Shown: piece by piece, positions 1-9,370 of the stretch
How positions within the stretch are numbered: position 1 is the first letter of the stretch
How the letters are laid out: each line of letters starts with the position of its first letter
Assembly: GCF_039724765.1 (NCBI RefSeq)
Contig: NZ_CP155729.1
Span: 2,799,501 to 2,863,500, forward strand
Direction of reading: 5' to 3'
Source: Sagittula stellata E-37
Lineage (GTDB): Bacteria; Pseudomonadota; Alphaproteobacteria; Rhodobacterales; Rhodobacteraceae
Length of the DNA: 64,000 nucleotides
The notes under the pieces: generated by a model
The model's database searches: none
Told to the model about the DNA's origin: nothing
What the model saw: only the letters and a program-made list of their open reading frames with translations
Program-made: the position numbers and the translations under genes

Positions 1-2
1 CC

Positions 3-1268
3 AAAGGCGACGCCGATCCCGTCGAAGTGATGGAAAACCACCTGGAAACCATCGACCGCCGCGACCGTGACCTGAACGCCTTCTCGGCCCGCGCCGCCGA
101 TGTGCGCGATCTGGCCCGCGCCGCACGCGAGCGCTGGCAGGCGGGCGCGCCGCTGGGACCGCTCGACGGTGTTCCGGTGATCGTGAAGGACAACCTGGTC
201 TCCGCCGGTCTCCCGGCGGCATGGGGCAATCCTGAACTCGGGCGCCGCGTACCAGAGCACGACGAGGACCCTATCGCCGCCCTGCGCGGCGCCGGGGCCA
301 TCGTCCTCGGCAAAGGAAACACGCCCGAATTTGCCGTCGAAGGCTACACCGCCAACGCCGCCTTCGGCGTGACCCGCAATCCGTTCGATCCGGCGCTGAC
401 ACCCGGGGGATCCTCCGGCGGTGTCGTCGCAGCCGTGGCGTCCGGCATGGCGGTGGCCGGAATCGGCACGGACGGCGGTGGCTCCATCCGAAGGCCTGCG
501 GGCTACACCGGCCTCTGGGGGCTGAAGCCCGGGATCGGCAGCGTGCCGCGCGGCAAAGGCCTGCCGCAGGTCCTGCTCGATTTCGAGACGGTCGGACCCA
601 TCACCCGCTCTGCCCGCGACCTCGCCCTCTTCCACGGCGTCCTTGCCGGACGCACCGTTACGTCAGCGACCCGCCCCATCCGCATCCTTGCCGTCGGGCG
701 GATCGCCGATGCGCCCTGCGATGCATCCATCCGCGCGGCCTTTGCCGAGACGGTCGAACGGTTGCGCGCCCTGGGCCATGAAGTCACCGAGCGCCCGCTG
801 CCGCTCGACCTCGAACCGCTGAACGAGGTCTGGTCCGGGATGGCGGAGATCGGCCTCGCGCATCTCGCCTGGCGCGACCCGGCGGTGATGGACGCCGCCG
901 CCGGCAAGTACAAGGCGATGGCGGTACGAGGGGCACAGGTCTCTGCCGTGCAGCTCTACGAGGCACTGACCCGCGTCTTCGCCCTGCGCGAGGCGGTCGG
1001 CGATCTGTGGGGGCACGATGCTGTCCTCATGCCGACCGCCGCAGCGCCACCCTGGCCCGCGTCCGAGGTCTATCCTGACACCATCGACGGCCAACCTGCC
1101 GGACCGCGCGGACATGCCGTCTATACCGGTTGGGTCAACGCGGCAGGCCTTCCCGCCCTGGCCTTCCCGGCCAAGCCCGCGAACGGACTGCCCATCGGGA
1201 TGCAGCTTGTCGGCCGCCTTGGCGGTGAGGATCTTCTGCTGGGCATTGCGGCCACGCTCGACACCTGA
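3..1268 (+). CDS. Amidase (amidase-signature family), 5' end outside the window
   Basis: Hydrolyses an amide bond of a small cytosolic substrate; the substrate cannot be told from sequence. The frame is open to the left edge, so the true start lies upstream; the first start codon inside the window is the GTG at 27, followed at once by ATG. Counting from that GTG, the Ser-cisSer-Lys triad of the family is visible: Lys54 in VPVIVKDNL, the GGSSGG loop near 127-132 and the nucleophile Ser153 in TDGGGSIRRPA. The C-terminus stops slightly earlier than in many relatives. It converges on the RidA-like gene 31 bases away, and a second amidase lies close by on the other strand, which suggests a shared amide- or peptide-degrading theme. 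Confidence 0.9.
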   Translation, partial: KGDADPVEVMENHLETIDRRDRDLNAFSARAADVRDLARAARERWQAGAPLGPLDGVPVIVKDNLVSAGLPAAWGNPELGRRVPEHDEDPIAALRGAGAIVLGKGNTPEFAVEGYTANAAFGVTRNPFDPALTPGGSSGGVVAAVASGMAVAGIGTDGGGSIRRPAGYTGLWGLKPGIGSVPRGKGLPQVLLDFETVGPITRSARDLALFHGVLAGRTVTSATRPIRILAVGRIADAPCDASIRAAFAETVERLRALGHEVTERPLPLDLEPLNEVWSGMAEIGLAHLAWRDPAVMDAAAGKYKAMAVRGAQVSAVQLYEALTRVFALREAVGDLWGHDAVLMPTAAAPPWPASEVYPDTIDGQPAGPRGHAVYTGWVNAAGLPALAFPAKPANGLPIGMQLVGRLGGEDLLLGIAATLDT

Positions 1269-1299
1269 GCGCGACGGCACCCGCCCCGGCCAGCAGCCG

Positions 1300-1764
1300 T
1301 CAGGTCAGTTCGATCACCGCATCGACCTCGACCAGCGCCTTTGCCGGAAGCGAGGACACGTTGACCGCAGTGCGGGCATGGCGGCCAGCGTCGCCGTAGA
1401 GGTCGATGAAGAGCTGCGACGCGCCGTTCACGATCATCGGCCCGTCGCCGAAATCCGGCGGGGCCGCGACGAAGCCGCCAAGCCGGACGACCTCTTTCAC
1501 GCGGCTGAGGGACCCCGCGACCTTTTTGATGCAGAACAGCAGGTTCAAAGCGCACATCCGTGCCGCCGCCTGCCCTTCGGCCATGTCGAACCCGTCGGCT
1601 ACCGGCCCGAAGTACTTTGGCTCGCCTTCCCATTCGCAAATCTGCCCGGACAGGAACAGCAGGTTGCCGGTGATCTTGCCGGGCAGGAACAACGCGCGCG
1701 ACGGCGCGGAGGGCGGCAGGTCCAGCCCCATCTCCGCCAGTTTCGCCTCGATGGGGCAGCTCAT
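1300..1764 (-). CDS. RidA/YjgF-family protein
   Basis: A 154-residue member of the YjgF/YER057c/UK114 fold. Classical members are trimeric cytosolic enamine/imine deaminases that disarm reactive 2-aminoacrylate-type intermediates. The C-terminal signature is clear: an Arg in HARTAVNVSSLPAKALVEVD corresponds to the substrate-binding Arg of RidA. The start is the ATG at 1764, which overlaps the TGA of the upstream amidase by four bases (ATGA), so the two are translationally coupled. It is the last gene of the peptide-transporter/amidase operon. A RidA protein next to amidases and a racemase fits a route that releases an unstable amino product, but this is inference. Confidence 0.88.
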   Translation of the reverse strand: MSCPIEAKLAEMGLDLPPSAPSRALFLPGKITGNLLFLSGQICEWEGEPKYFGPVADGFDMAEGQAAARMCALNLLFCIKKVAGSLSRVKEVVRLGGFVAAPPDFGDGPMIVNGASQLFIDLYGDAGRHARTAVNVSSLPAKALVEVDAVIELT

Positions 1765-2933
1765 GCCGGCACCGCGCTGAGCGCCATCGCCGCCCGGATC
1801 AGCGACAGATCGGAACCGCGCGGCCCGATCAGCGAGACGCCGTAGGGCGCACCGTCCACCTTGCGCGCAGGCATCACCACCTGCGGCAGCCCCGCCAGTC
1901 CCGCAACGCACAACAGCCGCATGGCGTCGTGGCGGAAGCCGTCGAAGACCTCGACAGGCGCATCCAGCCGGAATGGCGCGTCATGCACGACTGGCGCCAA
2001 CAGGACACCTTCGGCGCCCAGCAAGCGGTCCATCGCAGCCGTGAAGGCGGCGCGGGCGGTGCGACCGACCTCTGCCTCCGCGTCCGTCAGCGCCTCAGCC
2101 GCGTCGGCCCGCCCGTCGATTCCACGCACCAGTGGCATGCTAGAGGAGCGGATGAACGGCACCACGTCGACCTTCGCGTCCGCCGACATCGTCGTGAGGA
2201 AGGTCTTGTAGGTCGCCTCCACTCCCTCGGGGTAGACAGAGACCTCTGTCGCCTCCATCCCGCCGAAAGCCGCGTCGTAGACCGCCCTTTGCTCCGGCCC
2301 CAGTTGCGCCAGCATGTCCAGAGGCCGCATCAGGCGCGGCACGTCCGGCAGGGGCGCGCTATCCTCCATCAGGACCGACATGGCACGCAACAGCGTTTCA
2401 CCGTCCCGCGCGAACAGCCCGCAAGTGTCGTAGCTCGACGCCAGCTTCTGCACCGCCTCCAGCGAGATGACACCGTGTGTGGGCCTTATGCCCCAGATCC
2501 CGCAGAAGCTGGCCGGTGCGCGCACCGATCCGCCGGTGTCCGATCCGACCGCGATGTCGCACAACCCCGCCGCCACCGCCACGGCGGACCCCGAGGACGA
2601 TCCGCCAGGTATGCGGTCTGGCGCCGCCGGGTTCACCGGCGTGCCGAAATGTGCGTTCATGCCGTACATCGACCAGGCCAGCTCGTCGGTGTGGGTCTTG
2701 CCGACAAAGGCGGCACCCGCCTCCAGCAGGGCGTCGACAGCGGGGGCATTCGCCTGCTTGACCTCGCTCATGGCCAGCGCCGTCGGGCAGCCGGACCCGG
2801 TGCGGTATCCTGCAACGTCGTATATGTCCTTCACCCCCAGTGTGAGCCCGGCCAGAGGCCCGCCGCCGGCAGAGGCCACGCGCACCGGCGGGTAAGGCAT
2901 GAAGCAGCGGAAGGGGTCTTTGTCGATCAGCAT
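1761..2933 (-). CDS. Amidase (amidase-signature family)
   Basis: A second amidase-signature hydrolase, about 390 residues, cytosolic. From the ATG at 2933, the triad is Lys35 in LGVKDIYDV, the GGSSSGS loop at 110-116 and nucleophile Ser136 in GSDTGGSVRAP. A TTG at 2960 preceded by AGGAAC is an alternative start that would overlap the ATPase gene by eight bases; I prefer the ATG. It follows the two ABC ATPase genes directly and overlaps the RidA-like gene by four bases, so it is part of the transporter operon and probably acts on the imported compound. The N-terminal lid resembles plain amidases rather than GatA; the substrate is unknown. Confidence 0.88.
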   Translation of the reverse strand: MLIDKDPFRCFMPYPPVRVASAGGGPLAGLTLGVKDIYDVAGYRTGSGCPTALAMSEVKQANAPAVDALLEAGAAFVGKTHTDELAWSMYGMNAHFGTPVNPAAPDRIPGGSSSGSAVAVAAGLCDIAVGSDTGGSVRAPASFCGIWGIRPTHGVISLEAVQKLASSYDTCGLFARDGETLLRAMSVLMEDSAPLPDVPRLMRPLDMLAQLGPEQRAVYDAAFGGMEATEVSVYPEGVEATYKTFLTTMSADAKVDVVPFIRSSSMPLVRGIDGRADAAEALTDAEAEVGRTARAAFTAAMDRLLGAEGVLLAPVVHDAPFRLDAPVEVFDGFRHDAMRLLCVAGLAGLPQVVMPARKVDGAPYGVSLIGPRGSDLSLIRAAMALSAVPA

Positions 2934-2952
2934 TTGGATTTCGGTCTTTCGG

Positions 2953-3930
2953 TCATTCAACGGCGACGGGTTCCTCGGCGCGAAGGCAGGCGACGCGCCG
3001 GCGCGGGGCCGGTTCGATCATCGGCGGCAGCGCAGCACGGCACTCCTGCAGCACACGCGGGCACCGGGGCGCAAAAGAGCACGAGTCGGGCCGCTCTTCC
3101 AGAGCGGGCGGCGCACCGGGGATGGCGTTCAGCCGCGCGCCGCGCGCCACATCGTGCAGGTTCGCTGCCAGAAGACCCTGCGTATAAGGATGGCGCCCGT
3201 CGCGGATGATCTCGCGCGTGGTGCCTTCCTCGGCGATCTGGCCCGCGTACATCACTGCGACCCGTTCCGAGATCTCCACCGCCACGCCGATGTCGTGGGT
3301 GACGAAGATCACGCCCATGCCGAACTCCTTCTGCAATTCCCGCAGCAGGAGGAGGATCTGGATCTGCACCGTGGCATCCAACGCCGTCGTCGGCTCGTCC
3401 GCCAGCAGCAGACGCGGACGGCAGGCCAGCGCCAGCGCGATCATCACCCGCTGCCGCATGCCGCCCGACAGTTCGTGGGGGTAGTTGTGCAGGCGCCGGT
3501 TGGCCGAGGGGATGCGCACCCGGTCCAGCATATCCAGCGCGGTGGACATGGCGTTCTCGCGGCTTACGCCCTTGTGGCGCATGACCGACTCCGCGATCTG
3601 GTGGCCGACGGTGTAGACCGGGTCCAGTGCCAGTGCCGGTTCCTGGAACACCATCGAGACCTCGCCGCCCCGGTACTTCTGCAGCGCCCTGCCCTTCAGC
3701 GACAGCACGTCCACGCCGTTCACATGGATGGAACCGTCGATCTTCGTGCGCTTGGGCGGAAGCAGGCCCAGCAGCGTCTTCAGCGTCACCGACTTGCCCG
3801 ATCCGCTTTCGCCCAGAAGCGCCAGCGTCTCGCCCTGCTCCATGCTCAGGGACACGTCGTTGATCGCGTGCACCGTGCGCTTGCCCGAGAAGCGGACCGA
3901 CAGGTTGCGGATGTCCAGAAGCTTGGTCAT
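2953..3930 (-). CDS. Peptide-type ABC transporter ATP-binding protein (DppD/OppD-like)
   Basis: One of two ATPases that power the importer encoded just upstream; it sits on the inner face of the membrane. 325 residues with Walker A GESGSGKS, ABC signature LSGGMRQRVMIALAL, Walker B LLLADEPTTALDAT and the C-terminal oligopeptide-transporter extension with a Cys cluster (CSFAPRCPRVLQEC), which in OppD/DppD relatives can hold an Fe-S cluster. The start is the ATG at 3930, overlapping the stop of the preceding ATPase by four bases (ATGA). The cargo is assigned only as peptide-like. Confidence 0.93.
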   Translation of the reverse strand: MTKLLDIRNLSVRFSGKRTVHAINDVSLSMEQGETLALLGESGSGKSVTLKTLLGLLPPKRTKIDGSIHVNGVDVLSLKGRALQKYRGGEVSMVFQEPALALDPVYTVGHQIAESVMRHKGVSRENAMSTALDMLDRVRIPSANRRLHNYPHELSGGMRQRVMIALALACRPRLLLADEPTTALDATVQIQILLLLRELQKEFGMGVIFVTHDIGVAVEISERVAVMYAGQIAEEGTTREIIRDGRHPYTQGLLAANLHDVARGARLNAIPGAPPALEERPDSCSFAPRCPRVLQECRAALPPMIEPAPRRRVACLRAEEPVAVE

Positions 3931-4976
3931 GCGGGTATCCCCTGCCCGGCCTTCGGATGCCCGGATTGCGCGTCGTAGAGGTGGCAGGCCACCCTGTGTC
4001 CGGCGTTGACAGCCAGCCCGCCCAGCACCGGAACCTTCGATTTGCACACCTCGGAGGCGAACCGGCACCGAGTGTGGAACCGGCAGCCGGACGGCGGATT
4101 GATCGGGTTCGGCGGGTCGCCGGCCAGCGGCGGTTCCTTCGTGCGGTTGTCCGGGTCCATCGACGGCATGGCCGAGAACAGCGACCGCGTGTAGGGGTGT
4201 GCCTGCCGTTCCCAGATGCTGTCCACCGGCGCGATTTCCACCACTTCTCCGAGGTACATCACGAGGATGCGGTCCGAGATGTAGCGCACCACGTTCAGGT
4301 CGTGGCTGATAAAGATGTAGGTCAGCCCGAATTCCTTGCGGAGGTCGGACAGCAGGTTCAGAACCTGCGCCTCCACCGACTTGTCGAGCGCCGAGACCGC
4401 CTCGTCCAGCACCACCAGCCGGGGCGACATGGCCAGCGCGCGCGCGATGTTCACCCGCTGCCGCTGGCCGCCGGACAGTTCGTGCGGATAGCGGTGCGCG
4501 AAGCGGGCCGGGTCGAGGCCGACGCGCTCCATCAGCTTGCGCGCCCGAGCCTCCGGGTTGTCCAGCCCCTGCACCTTCGCGCCGAAGGCCACGGAGGCCT
4601 CGATCGTCATGCGCGGGTTGAGCGTGGCGTAGCTGTCCTGAAACACCATCTGCACGCCCTTGCGCAGTTCCTTCAGCGACAGGCGCGGACCCAGCGCGAA
4701 ACCGTCGAAGACGATCTCGCCCGCGTCCTTTTCCGTCAGGCCGATCAGCAGCTTGGCGGTCGTCGACTTGCCGCAGCCGGATTCGCCGACGATGCCCAGC
4801 GTCTCGCCCTTGGCGACCTCGAAGGACACGCCGTCCACCGCCTGCACCTGCGCCTGCGTCCGTCCCAGGATGCCGCCGCGCACGGGGAAGTATTTCTTCA
4901 GGCCGCGGACGGAGATCAGCGGCTGCGCCGGGCCGCCCTTGTCCTTCGTCGGCGCATATAAGTCAGTCGCGGACAT
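3927..4976 (-). CDS. Peptide-type ABC transporter ATP-binding protein (DppF/OppF-like)
   Basis: Second ATPase of the importer, 349 residues. Walker A GIVGESGCGKSTTAKLL, signature LSGGQRQRVNIARAL, Walker B VVLDEAVSALDKS and a C-terminal cysteine cluster (CRFHTRCRFASEVC) typical of the Dpp/Opp ATPases. Its start overlaps the end of the upstream permease gene by 14 bases and its stop overlaps the next ATPase by four, showing a tightly packed operon. It would pair with the neighbouring ATPase as a heterodimer. Confidence 0.93.
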   Translation of the reverse strand: MSATDLYAPTKDKGGPAQPLISVRGLKKYFPVRGGILGRTQAQVQAVDGVSFEVAKGETLGIVGESGCGKSTTAKLLIGLTEKDAGEIVFDGFALGPRLSLKELRKGVQMVFQDSYATLNPRMTIEASVAFGAKVQGLDNPEARARKLMERVGLDPARFAHRYPHELSGGQRQRVNIARALAMSPRLVVLDEAVSALDKSVEAQVLNLLSDLRKEFGLTYIFISHDLNVVRYISDRILVMYLGEVVEIAPVDSIWERQAHPYTRSLFSAMPSMDPDNRTKEPPLAGDPPNPINPPSGCRFHTRCRFASEVCKSKVPVLGGLAVNAGHRVACHLYDAQSGHPKAGQGIPA

Positions 4977-5862
4977 TCATCGCACTCCTCAGCCCGTCGC
5001 TCAGCAGGTTCAGGCACAGCGAGGTGATGAAGATCATCACCCCCGGCAGCGCCGACAGCCACGGGTTCACGTAGATGGCGGATCGCAGGGTGTTCAGCAT
5101 CAGCCCCCACTCCGGTTCGGGCGGGCGCACCCCGATGCCGAGGAACGACAGGCCCGCCGCGAGGATCATGCAGACCGAGGTCAGCGAGGTGGCATAAACG
5201 AAGATCGGCGACAGCACGTTGCCGATGACATGCACCCGGATCACCGTCCACGCGCTGGCCCCCGTCGCCCGCGCCGCGTCGATGTAATCGAGCGCGCGCA
5301 CACCGGAGGTCACCGCCTCCGCCACGCGGGTGATCGGCGGGATGAAGACGACGGTCAACGACACGAGGCTGTTGACGATTCCCGCCCCCAGCGCGCCGGA
5401 AATGGCGATGGCCAGCAGCACCGACGGAAAGGCAAAGAACACGTCCACGGTGCGCATGATGATGGTGTTGGTCATGCCGCCTACGTAGCCCGCGACGATG
5501 CCCAGGGCCGATCCGATGAAGAAGGCCAGAACCACAGGCATCAGGCCGATGAACAGCGTCAGCCGTCCGCCGTAGATCAGCCGGGCCAGCATGTCGCGGC
5601 CCTGCTCGTCGGTGCCCAGCGGGTAACCCTCGGTGCCCGGGGCCTTCAGGCGGGCGATCATCGACCCCTTGTAGGGATCGGCCAGCCCCAGCCACGGCGC
5701 GAAGATCGCCGCGAGGATCAGCAGCATCAGCACACCGAAGCAGAGCATGGTCAGGGGATCGCGCACCAGCCGCGCGCCAACGCCCTGCCAATAGCCCTGA
5801 GGCTTGGCGACCGGCGCCGGCTCTGTCGCGGCGGCGTCATGTGATGTTATGGTATCCGTCAT
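4963..5862 (-). CDS. Peptide-type ABC transporter permease (DppC-like)
   Basis: Inner-membrane channel subunit, 299 residues, with a soluble N-terminal tail (to about 35) and roughly six hydrophobic segments. The family signature GTDEQGRDMLARLIYGGRLT after the first transmembrane helix and the EAA loop near DYIDAARATGASAWTVI mark it as a DppC/OppC type. I chose the ATG at 5862 over an in-frame TTG at 5883 because the TTG lies almost against the stop of the preceding permease. It pairs with the DppB-like permease. Confidence 0.92.
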   Translation of the reverse strand: MTDTITSHDAAATEPAPVAKPQGYWQGVGARLVRDPLTMLCFGVLMLLILAAIFAPWLGLADPYKGSMIARLKAPGTEGYPLGTDEQGRDMLARLIYGGRLTLFIGLMPVVLAFFIGSALGIVAGYVGGMTNTIIMRTVDVFFAFPSVLLAIAISGALGAGIVNSLVSLTVVFIPPITRVAEAVTSGVRALDYIDAARATGASAWTVIRVHVIGNVLSPIFVYATSLTSVCMILAAGLSFLGIGVRPPEPEWGLMLNTLRSAIYVNPWLSALPGVMIFITSLCLNLLSDGLRSAMNVRD

Positions 5863-5886
5863 TTTCGAGTCCGTCAGGGCCAAGGG

Positions 5887-6840
5887 TCAGGTCCTCTGGA
5901 TGCGTGGGTCGATGGCGGCCTGCACCACGTCGACGATCAGGTTCATCGCCACGAAGAACAGCGCCAGCACGAGGATCGTGCCCTGCAACAGCGGCAAGTC
6001 GCGCTGGAAGATCGCGTTCGACAACAGGAAGCCGGAACCGGGCCAGTTGAAAACCGTCTCGATCAGGATCGAGCCGCCCAGCAGGTAGCCAAGCTGCAGG
6101 CCCATCACCGACAACGCGGTGGCGGCGGCGTTGCGGGCGACATGGCGCAGCACGTCGGCGCGGCTCATGCCCTTGGCGTAAAGCGCCTGCACGAAGTCCA
6201 TGGTCAGGATGTCCCCGGCCAGCGCCCGCACGGTGCGCGCGACGATGCCGATGGGCACCACGGCCAACGTCACGGCGGGCAGGATCAGGTGGCGCATGTG
6301 CGCCCAGTCCCACTCCCACGCCTGGCTTCCGCCCGGGCCTGCGCCCATGGACGGCAACCACCCGAGGTTCACCGAAAAGATGATGACCAGGACGATGCCC
6401 AGCCAGTAGTTCGGCACCGAAACGCCGGTGATCGACAAAGCGGTCACGCCGCGGTCGATCCAGGTGTCGCGGAAATAGCCTGCGAGGAAACCCAGGAAGA
6501 TGCCGATGGGAAAGGCGATGACAGCCGCACTCGCGGCCAGCAGCAGGGAGTTCTGCACAGCGCCAAATACCTCTCCGGCGACGGGGCGCCCGGTGGCGAT
6601 GGACTTGCCCATGTCGCCCTGCACGAGGTTGCCGATCCAGATGGTGTATTGCACCGGCAGGGGCTTGTCCAAACCGTAGGCGGCACGCATCGCGGCCTGC
6701 TCCTCGGCAGTGGCATCGACCGGCATGATGGCGGTCAGCGGATCGCCGGGTGCGATCTGCACCAGCAGAAAGCAGATGACCGAGACGCCGAAGGCGACCG
6801 GCAGAACCAGAAGAATGCGGCGAAGTAGATAGCTGAGCAC
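5887..6840 (-). CDS. Peptide-type ABC transporter permease (DppB-like)
   Basis: Inner-membrane channel subunit, 317 residues, six predicted helices. It begins with the typical LLRRILLVLPVAFGVSVICF helix followed by QIAPGDP, and carries the EAA-type motif around ALYAKGMSRADVLRHVARN. The start is a GTG at 6840 preceded by AAGGGG seven bases upstream; the longer in-frame extension to 6870 has no better site. The gene lies 57 bases downstream of the binding-protein gene, across a GC-rich stem-loop. Confidence 0.92.
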   Translation of the reverse strand: MLSYLLRRILLVLPVAFGVSVICFLLVQIAPGDPLTAIMPVDATAEEQAAMRAAYGLDKPLPVQYTIWIGNLVQGDMGKSIATGRPVAGEVFGAVQNSLLLAASAAVIAFPIGIFLGFLAGYFRDTWIDRGVTALSITGVSVPNYWLGIVLVIIFSVNLGWLPSMGAGPGGSQAWEWDWAHMRHLILPAVTLAVVPIGIVARTVRALAGDILTMDFVQALYAKGMSRADVLRHVARNAAATALSVMGLQLGYLLGGSILIETVFNWPGSGFLLSNAIFQRDLPLLQGTILVLALFFVAMNLIVDVVQAAIDPRIQRT

Positions 6841-6860
6841 GTGTGAGCCCCTTACCAGAG

Positions 6861-6890
6861 GCCCCGCCACCCCGCAAAGGGCGGCGGGGC
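6861..6890 (-). other. GC-rich stem-loop between binding-protein and permease genes
   Basis: GCCCCGCC at 6861-6868 pairs perfectly with GGCGGGGC at 6883-6890 around a 14-base loop. It sits just after the stop codon of the binding-protein gene and before the ribosome site of the permease. There is no U-tract, so it is not a standard terminator. Stem-loops here are known from other ABC operons to stabilise the upstream message and lower permease expression; that role is inferred. Confidence 0.55.
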
Positions 6891-6897
6891 GGGTCTG

Positions 6898-8499
6898 TTA
6901 CTCTTCGATCGAGATGGACGAAAAGTTCTGATACCAGTTCTGCGCCTGCACGAAGCCCTTCACGGACGGCTTCATCGCTCGCGGTGCCACGTCATGCGTG
7001 ACGAACAGGAACAGCGCGTCGTTCACGAACTTCTCGTGCGTCTTCTGCAGCACCGCGTTCTGCTCTTCGGGATCGAAGGTGGTCTTGATGCCTTCGAACA
7101 GCGCCTGCATCTCGTCGTCGCAATAGTGACCCCAGTTGGTGCCATTCGGCGCGATCAGGTTGCAGTCGAGGTGGCGGATCAGGCCGGTGAACGGGTCCTG
7201 GATGAAGTAGGTGAAGTTGATCGACTGCGACCCGTCGACCGACGCATCGGCCGCGCCCGCGCGCCACAAGTTGATCATCTGGTTCCACTCGACGACCATG
7301 AACTCCACGTCGATCCAGATCTCAGAAAGGCTCTGCTGGATGTATTCGTTCATCGGCAGCGGCAGCATCTGGCCAGACCCCGAGGGCGAGATCAGCGCCT
7401 TGACCTTCAGGCGGTTGTCCGGGCCGTACCCGGCCTCCTGCATCAGCGCCTTGGCCGCTTCGAGATCGTAGGTCACGTCGAATTCGGGGTTGCCGAACCA
7501 CTGCGAGGACGGCGGCAGGAAGCCCTTCGCCGGGACCATCAGCCCGCCCAGCAGCGGCATCATGCCTTCGCGGTCGATAGCGAGGTTGGCAGCCTTGCGG
7601 ACGTTGATGTCGTTCCACGGCGACCCTTCCAGCCGCGACAGGTGCCAGGTCCAGTTGTGCGGATAGGCGTTCGACGAGATGACTAAGCCGTTGCCTTCCA
7701 TCGCCGGGATGGTGTCGGGGGCCGGCGCTTCGATCCAGTCCACCTGTCCCGACATCAGTGCCGCGGCGCGGGCGTTCGGTTCGGGCAGCGGCATCAGCAC
7801 CATCTTGTCCAGCTTGGGGATGCGTTCCTCGTCCCAATACTCGGTGTTGGGGACCAGTTCGGCGCGCTCACGCGGAACGAAGGTCTCCAGCTTCCACGGG
7901 CCGGTGCCGGAGGGCGACATGGCAACCTTTTCCCAGTCCTTGTCCATCGCCTCCCAGTTCGCCTTCGACGACATCAGGATCCACGCCAGCTGATAGGGCA
8001 GCGTCGCGTCGGGCTCCTTGGTGGTGATGGTCAGCGTCAGGTCGTCCACCGCCTCGTACGAAGCGACCGCCGGAATGCGCGACTTGCCCTGCGCCGACTG
8101 GCGCGGGTCGTATTGCTCTGCCTGGTCGTTCAGCAGCTTCTCGAAGTTCCAGACCGCGACCTCTGCCGTGAAGGGAGAGCCGTCGTGGAAAGTCACGTCG
8201 GGGCGCAGCTTGAAGGTCCATGTCAGCTGGTCGTCGCCCACCGACCATTCGGTCGCGAGGCCGGGGATCAGCACCGAAGGTTTGTCCGCGCTGGTCAGGT
8301 CCCATTCGATCAGCGAGTCGTAGACCGTATAACCCATGAACCGCATGCCTTCACCGCCCTGGTCGGTCTGGCCCGTGGTAAGCGGAATGTCCGCCGCCGT
8401 CATGCCCACGCGCAGGGTGCCCTGCGCCTGGGCCATGCCGCCACACAACAGCGTGACCGCCGTTGCAAAGGCCGCAACGCCCTTTCCGAATGTCTTCAT
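6898..8499 (-). CDS. Peptide-type ABC transporter substrate-binding protein (family 5)
   Basis: Periplasmic receptor that captures the substrate and delivers it to the permeases. 533 residues. A signal peptide (basic MKTFGKG, hydrophobic core, AQA cleavage motif near 22-26) precedes the mature protein. The family-5 pattern is present: WTFKLRPDVTFHDGSPFTAE near 90-110 and the NIRKAA-like segment NDINVRKAANLAIDREGM. The start at 8499 has a good GGAGAGG site; an in-frame codon at 8529 is less likely. It is the first gene of the operon; its promoter must lie in the 247-base gap to 8746. No strong -35/-10 pair stood out there. Confidence 0.93.
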   Translation of the reverse strand: MKTFGKGVAAFATAVTLLCGGMAQAQGTLRVGMTAADIPLTTGQTDQGGEGMRFMGYTVYDSLIEWDLTSADKPSVLIPGLATEWSVGDDQLTWTFKLRPDVTFHDGSPFTAEVAVWNFEKLLNDQAEQYDPRQSAQGKSRIPAVASYEAVDDLTLTITTKEPDATLPYQLAWILMSSKANWEAMDKDWEKVAMSPSGTGPWKLETFVPRERAELVPNTEYWDEERIPKLDKMVLMPLPEPNARAAALMSGQVDWIEAPAPDTIPAMEGNGLVISSNAYPHNWTWHLSRLEGSPWNDINVRKAANLAIDREGMMPLLGGLMVPAKGFLPPSSQWFGNPEFDVTYDLEAAKALMQEAGYGPDNRLKVKALISPSGSGQMLPLPMNEYIQQSLSEIWIDVEFMVVEWNQMINLWRAGAADASVDGSQSINFTYFIQDPFTGLIRHLDCNLIAPNGTNWGHYCDDEMQALFEGIKTTFDPEEQNAVLQKTHEKFVNDALFLFVTHDVAPRAMKPSVKGFVQAQNWYQNFSSISIEE

Positions 8500-8746
8500 G
8501 AATACCTCTCCGTGTTCTGACCCGGGCACTTCGGCCCGCTAGGTGTTCCGACGCGCGTCGTTGCGGCGTCCACGGCCTAAAGTCTCGTCAAGTGCCCAAT
8601 CCGTAAGCCAGCAAGGAAACGTGTCAGCCCGCGTTGGGGCGCGGAGCGTCAGGATAGCTGCGTGGAAAACGGGCGAATGCGTACACTTCTGCTGCAAAAC
8701 TATGCGCGCGATACACCTTTGCGCTGCACCATCAGCGGCGCGGCCC

Positions 8747-9370
8747 CTACAGACGGTCCTTCAGCGCGCGCGCCGCCGCCCGGATCGGAGCGATCAGGGG
8801 AATCGCCGCGTGATCCGCCAACCGCTCTGCCGCCTCTCCCAGAGGGCCGCCGCCGATGATCGCCACCGCCGCGCCCTGCCCGGCGGCCCGGTCGATCCCC
8901 GCCATCAACGCCCGGTCGAGCGCATCCGCATCCTCCATCAAGCGCAGCGGATCGCCTTGCGTCAGGAAACACCCCACATAACGGCCCGCACCGGCATGGG
9001 CACGCATCAGACCATCGACGGACCGTTCCAGACCCGGCGTGGTCGTCACCACGGCAAAACGGCGCCCGCCCATACCGGCCTCAGCCGCCGCAGCCGCGCC
9101 GATGCCCACCACCGGGCAATCGAGCCGCGCCGCCAGTGCCGCCTGCCCCGGATCCCCGAAGGCCGCGACGATCACGCCTGCCGCATCGGGCAAGTCTGCG
9201 GCGGCCACCTCTTCGGCGGAGGCGGCCAGCGCCTCTTCGGTGACGATCATCCCCGGTCCCCGGGGCGCGGTCCAGCCTTCGACCCCCGGCAGGATCTGCA
9301 GGGCGATGGCGACCATGGCCTGCGTGGTCGCGGCGTTCGAGTTCGGGTTCATCAGGATCAGTCGGGACAC
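8747..9370 (-). CDS. Asp/Glu/hydantoin racemase family protein
   Basis: Cytosolic cofactor-independent racemase fold, 207 residues. Two-cysteine members use one Cys in each half. Here the first position is replaced (VIVAAFGDPG, where many relatives have a Cys), while a Cys is present in RYVGCFLTQGDP and another in LDCPVVGIGAA; whether both catalytic acids/bases are present is uncertain. MNPNSNAATTQAM near the N-terminus is the family phosphate-loop-like start. The GTG at 9370 follows AAGAGG. It lies upstream of the transporter operon on the same strand and probably feeds the same pathway; relatives racemise hydantoins or allantoin-type amides. Confidence 0.78.
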   Translation of the reverse strand: MSRLILMNPNSNAATTQAMVAIALQILPGVEGWTAPRGPGMIVTEEALAASAEEVAAADLPDAAGVIVAAFGDPGQAALAARLDCPVVGIGAAAAAEAGMGGRRFAVVTTTPGLERSVDGLMRAHAGAGRYVGCFLTQGDPLRLMEDADALDRALMAGIDRAAGQGAAVAIIGGGPLGEAAERLADHAAIPLIAPIRAAARALKDRL

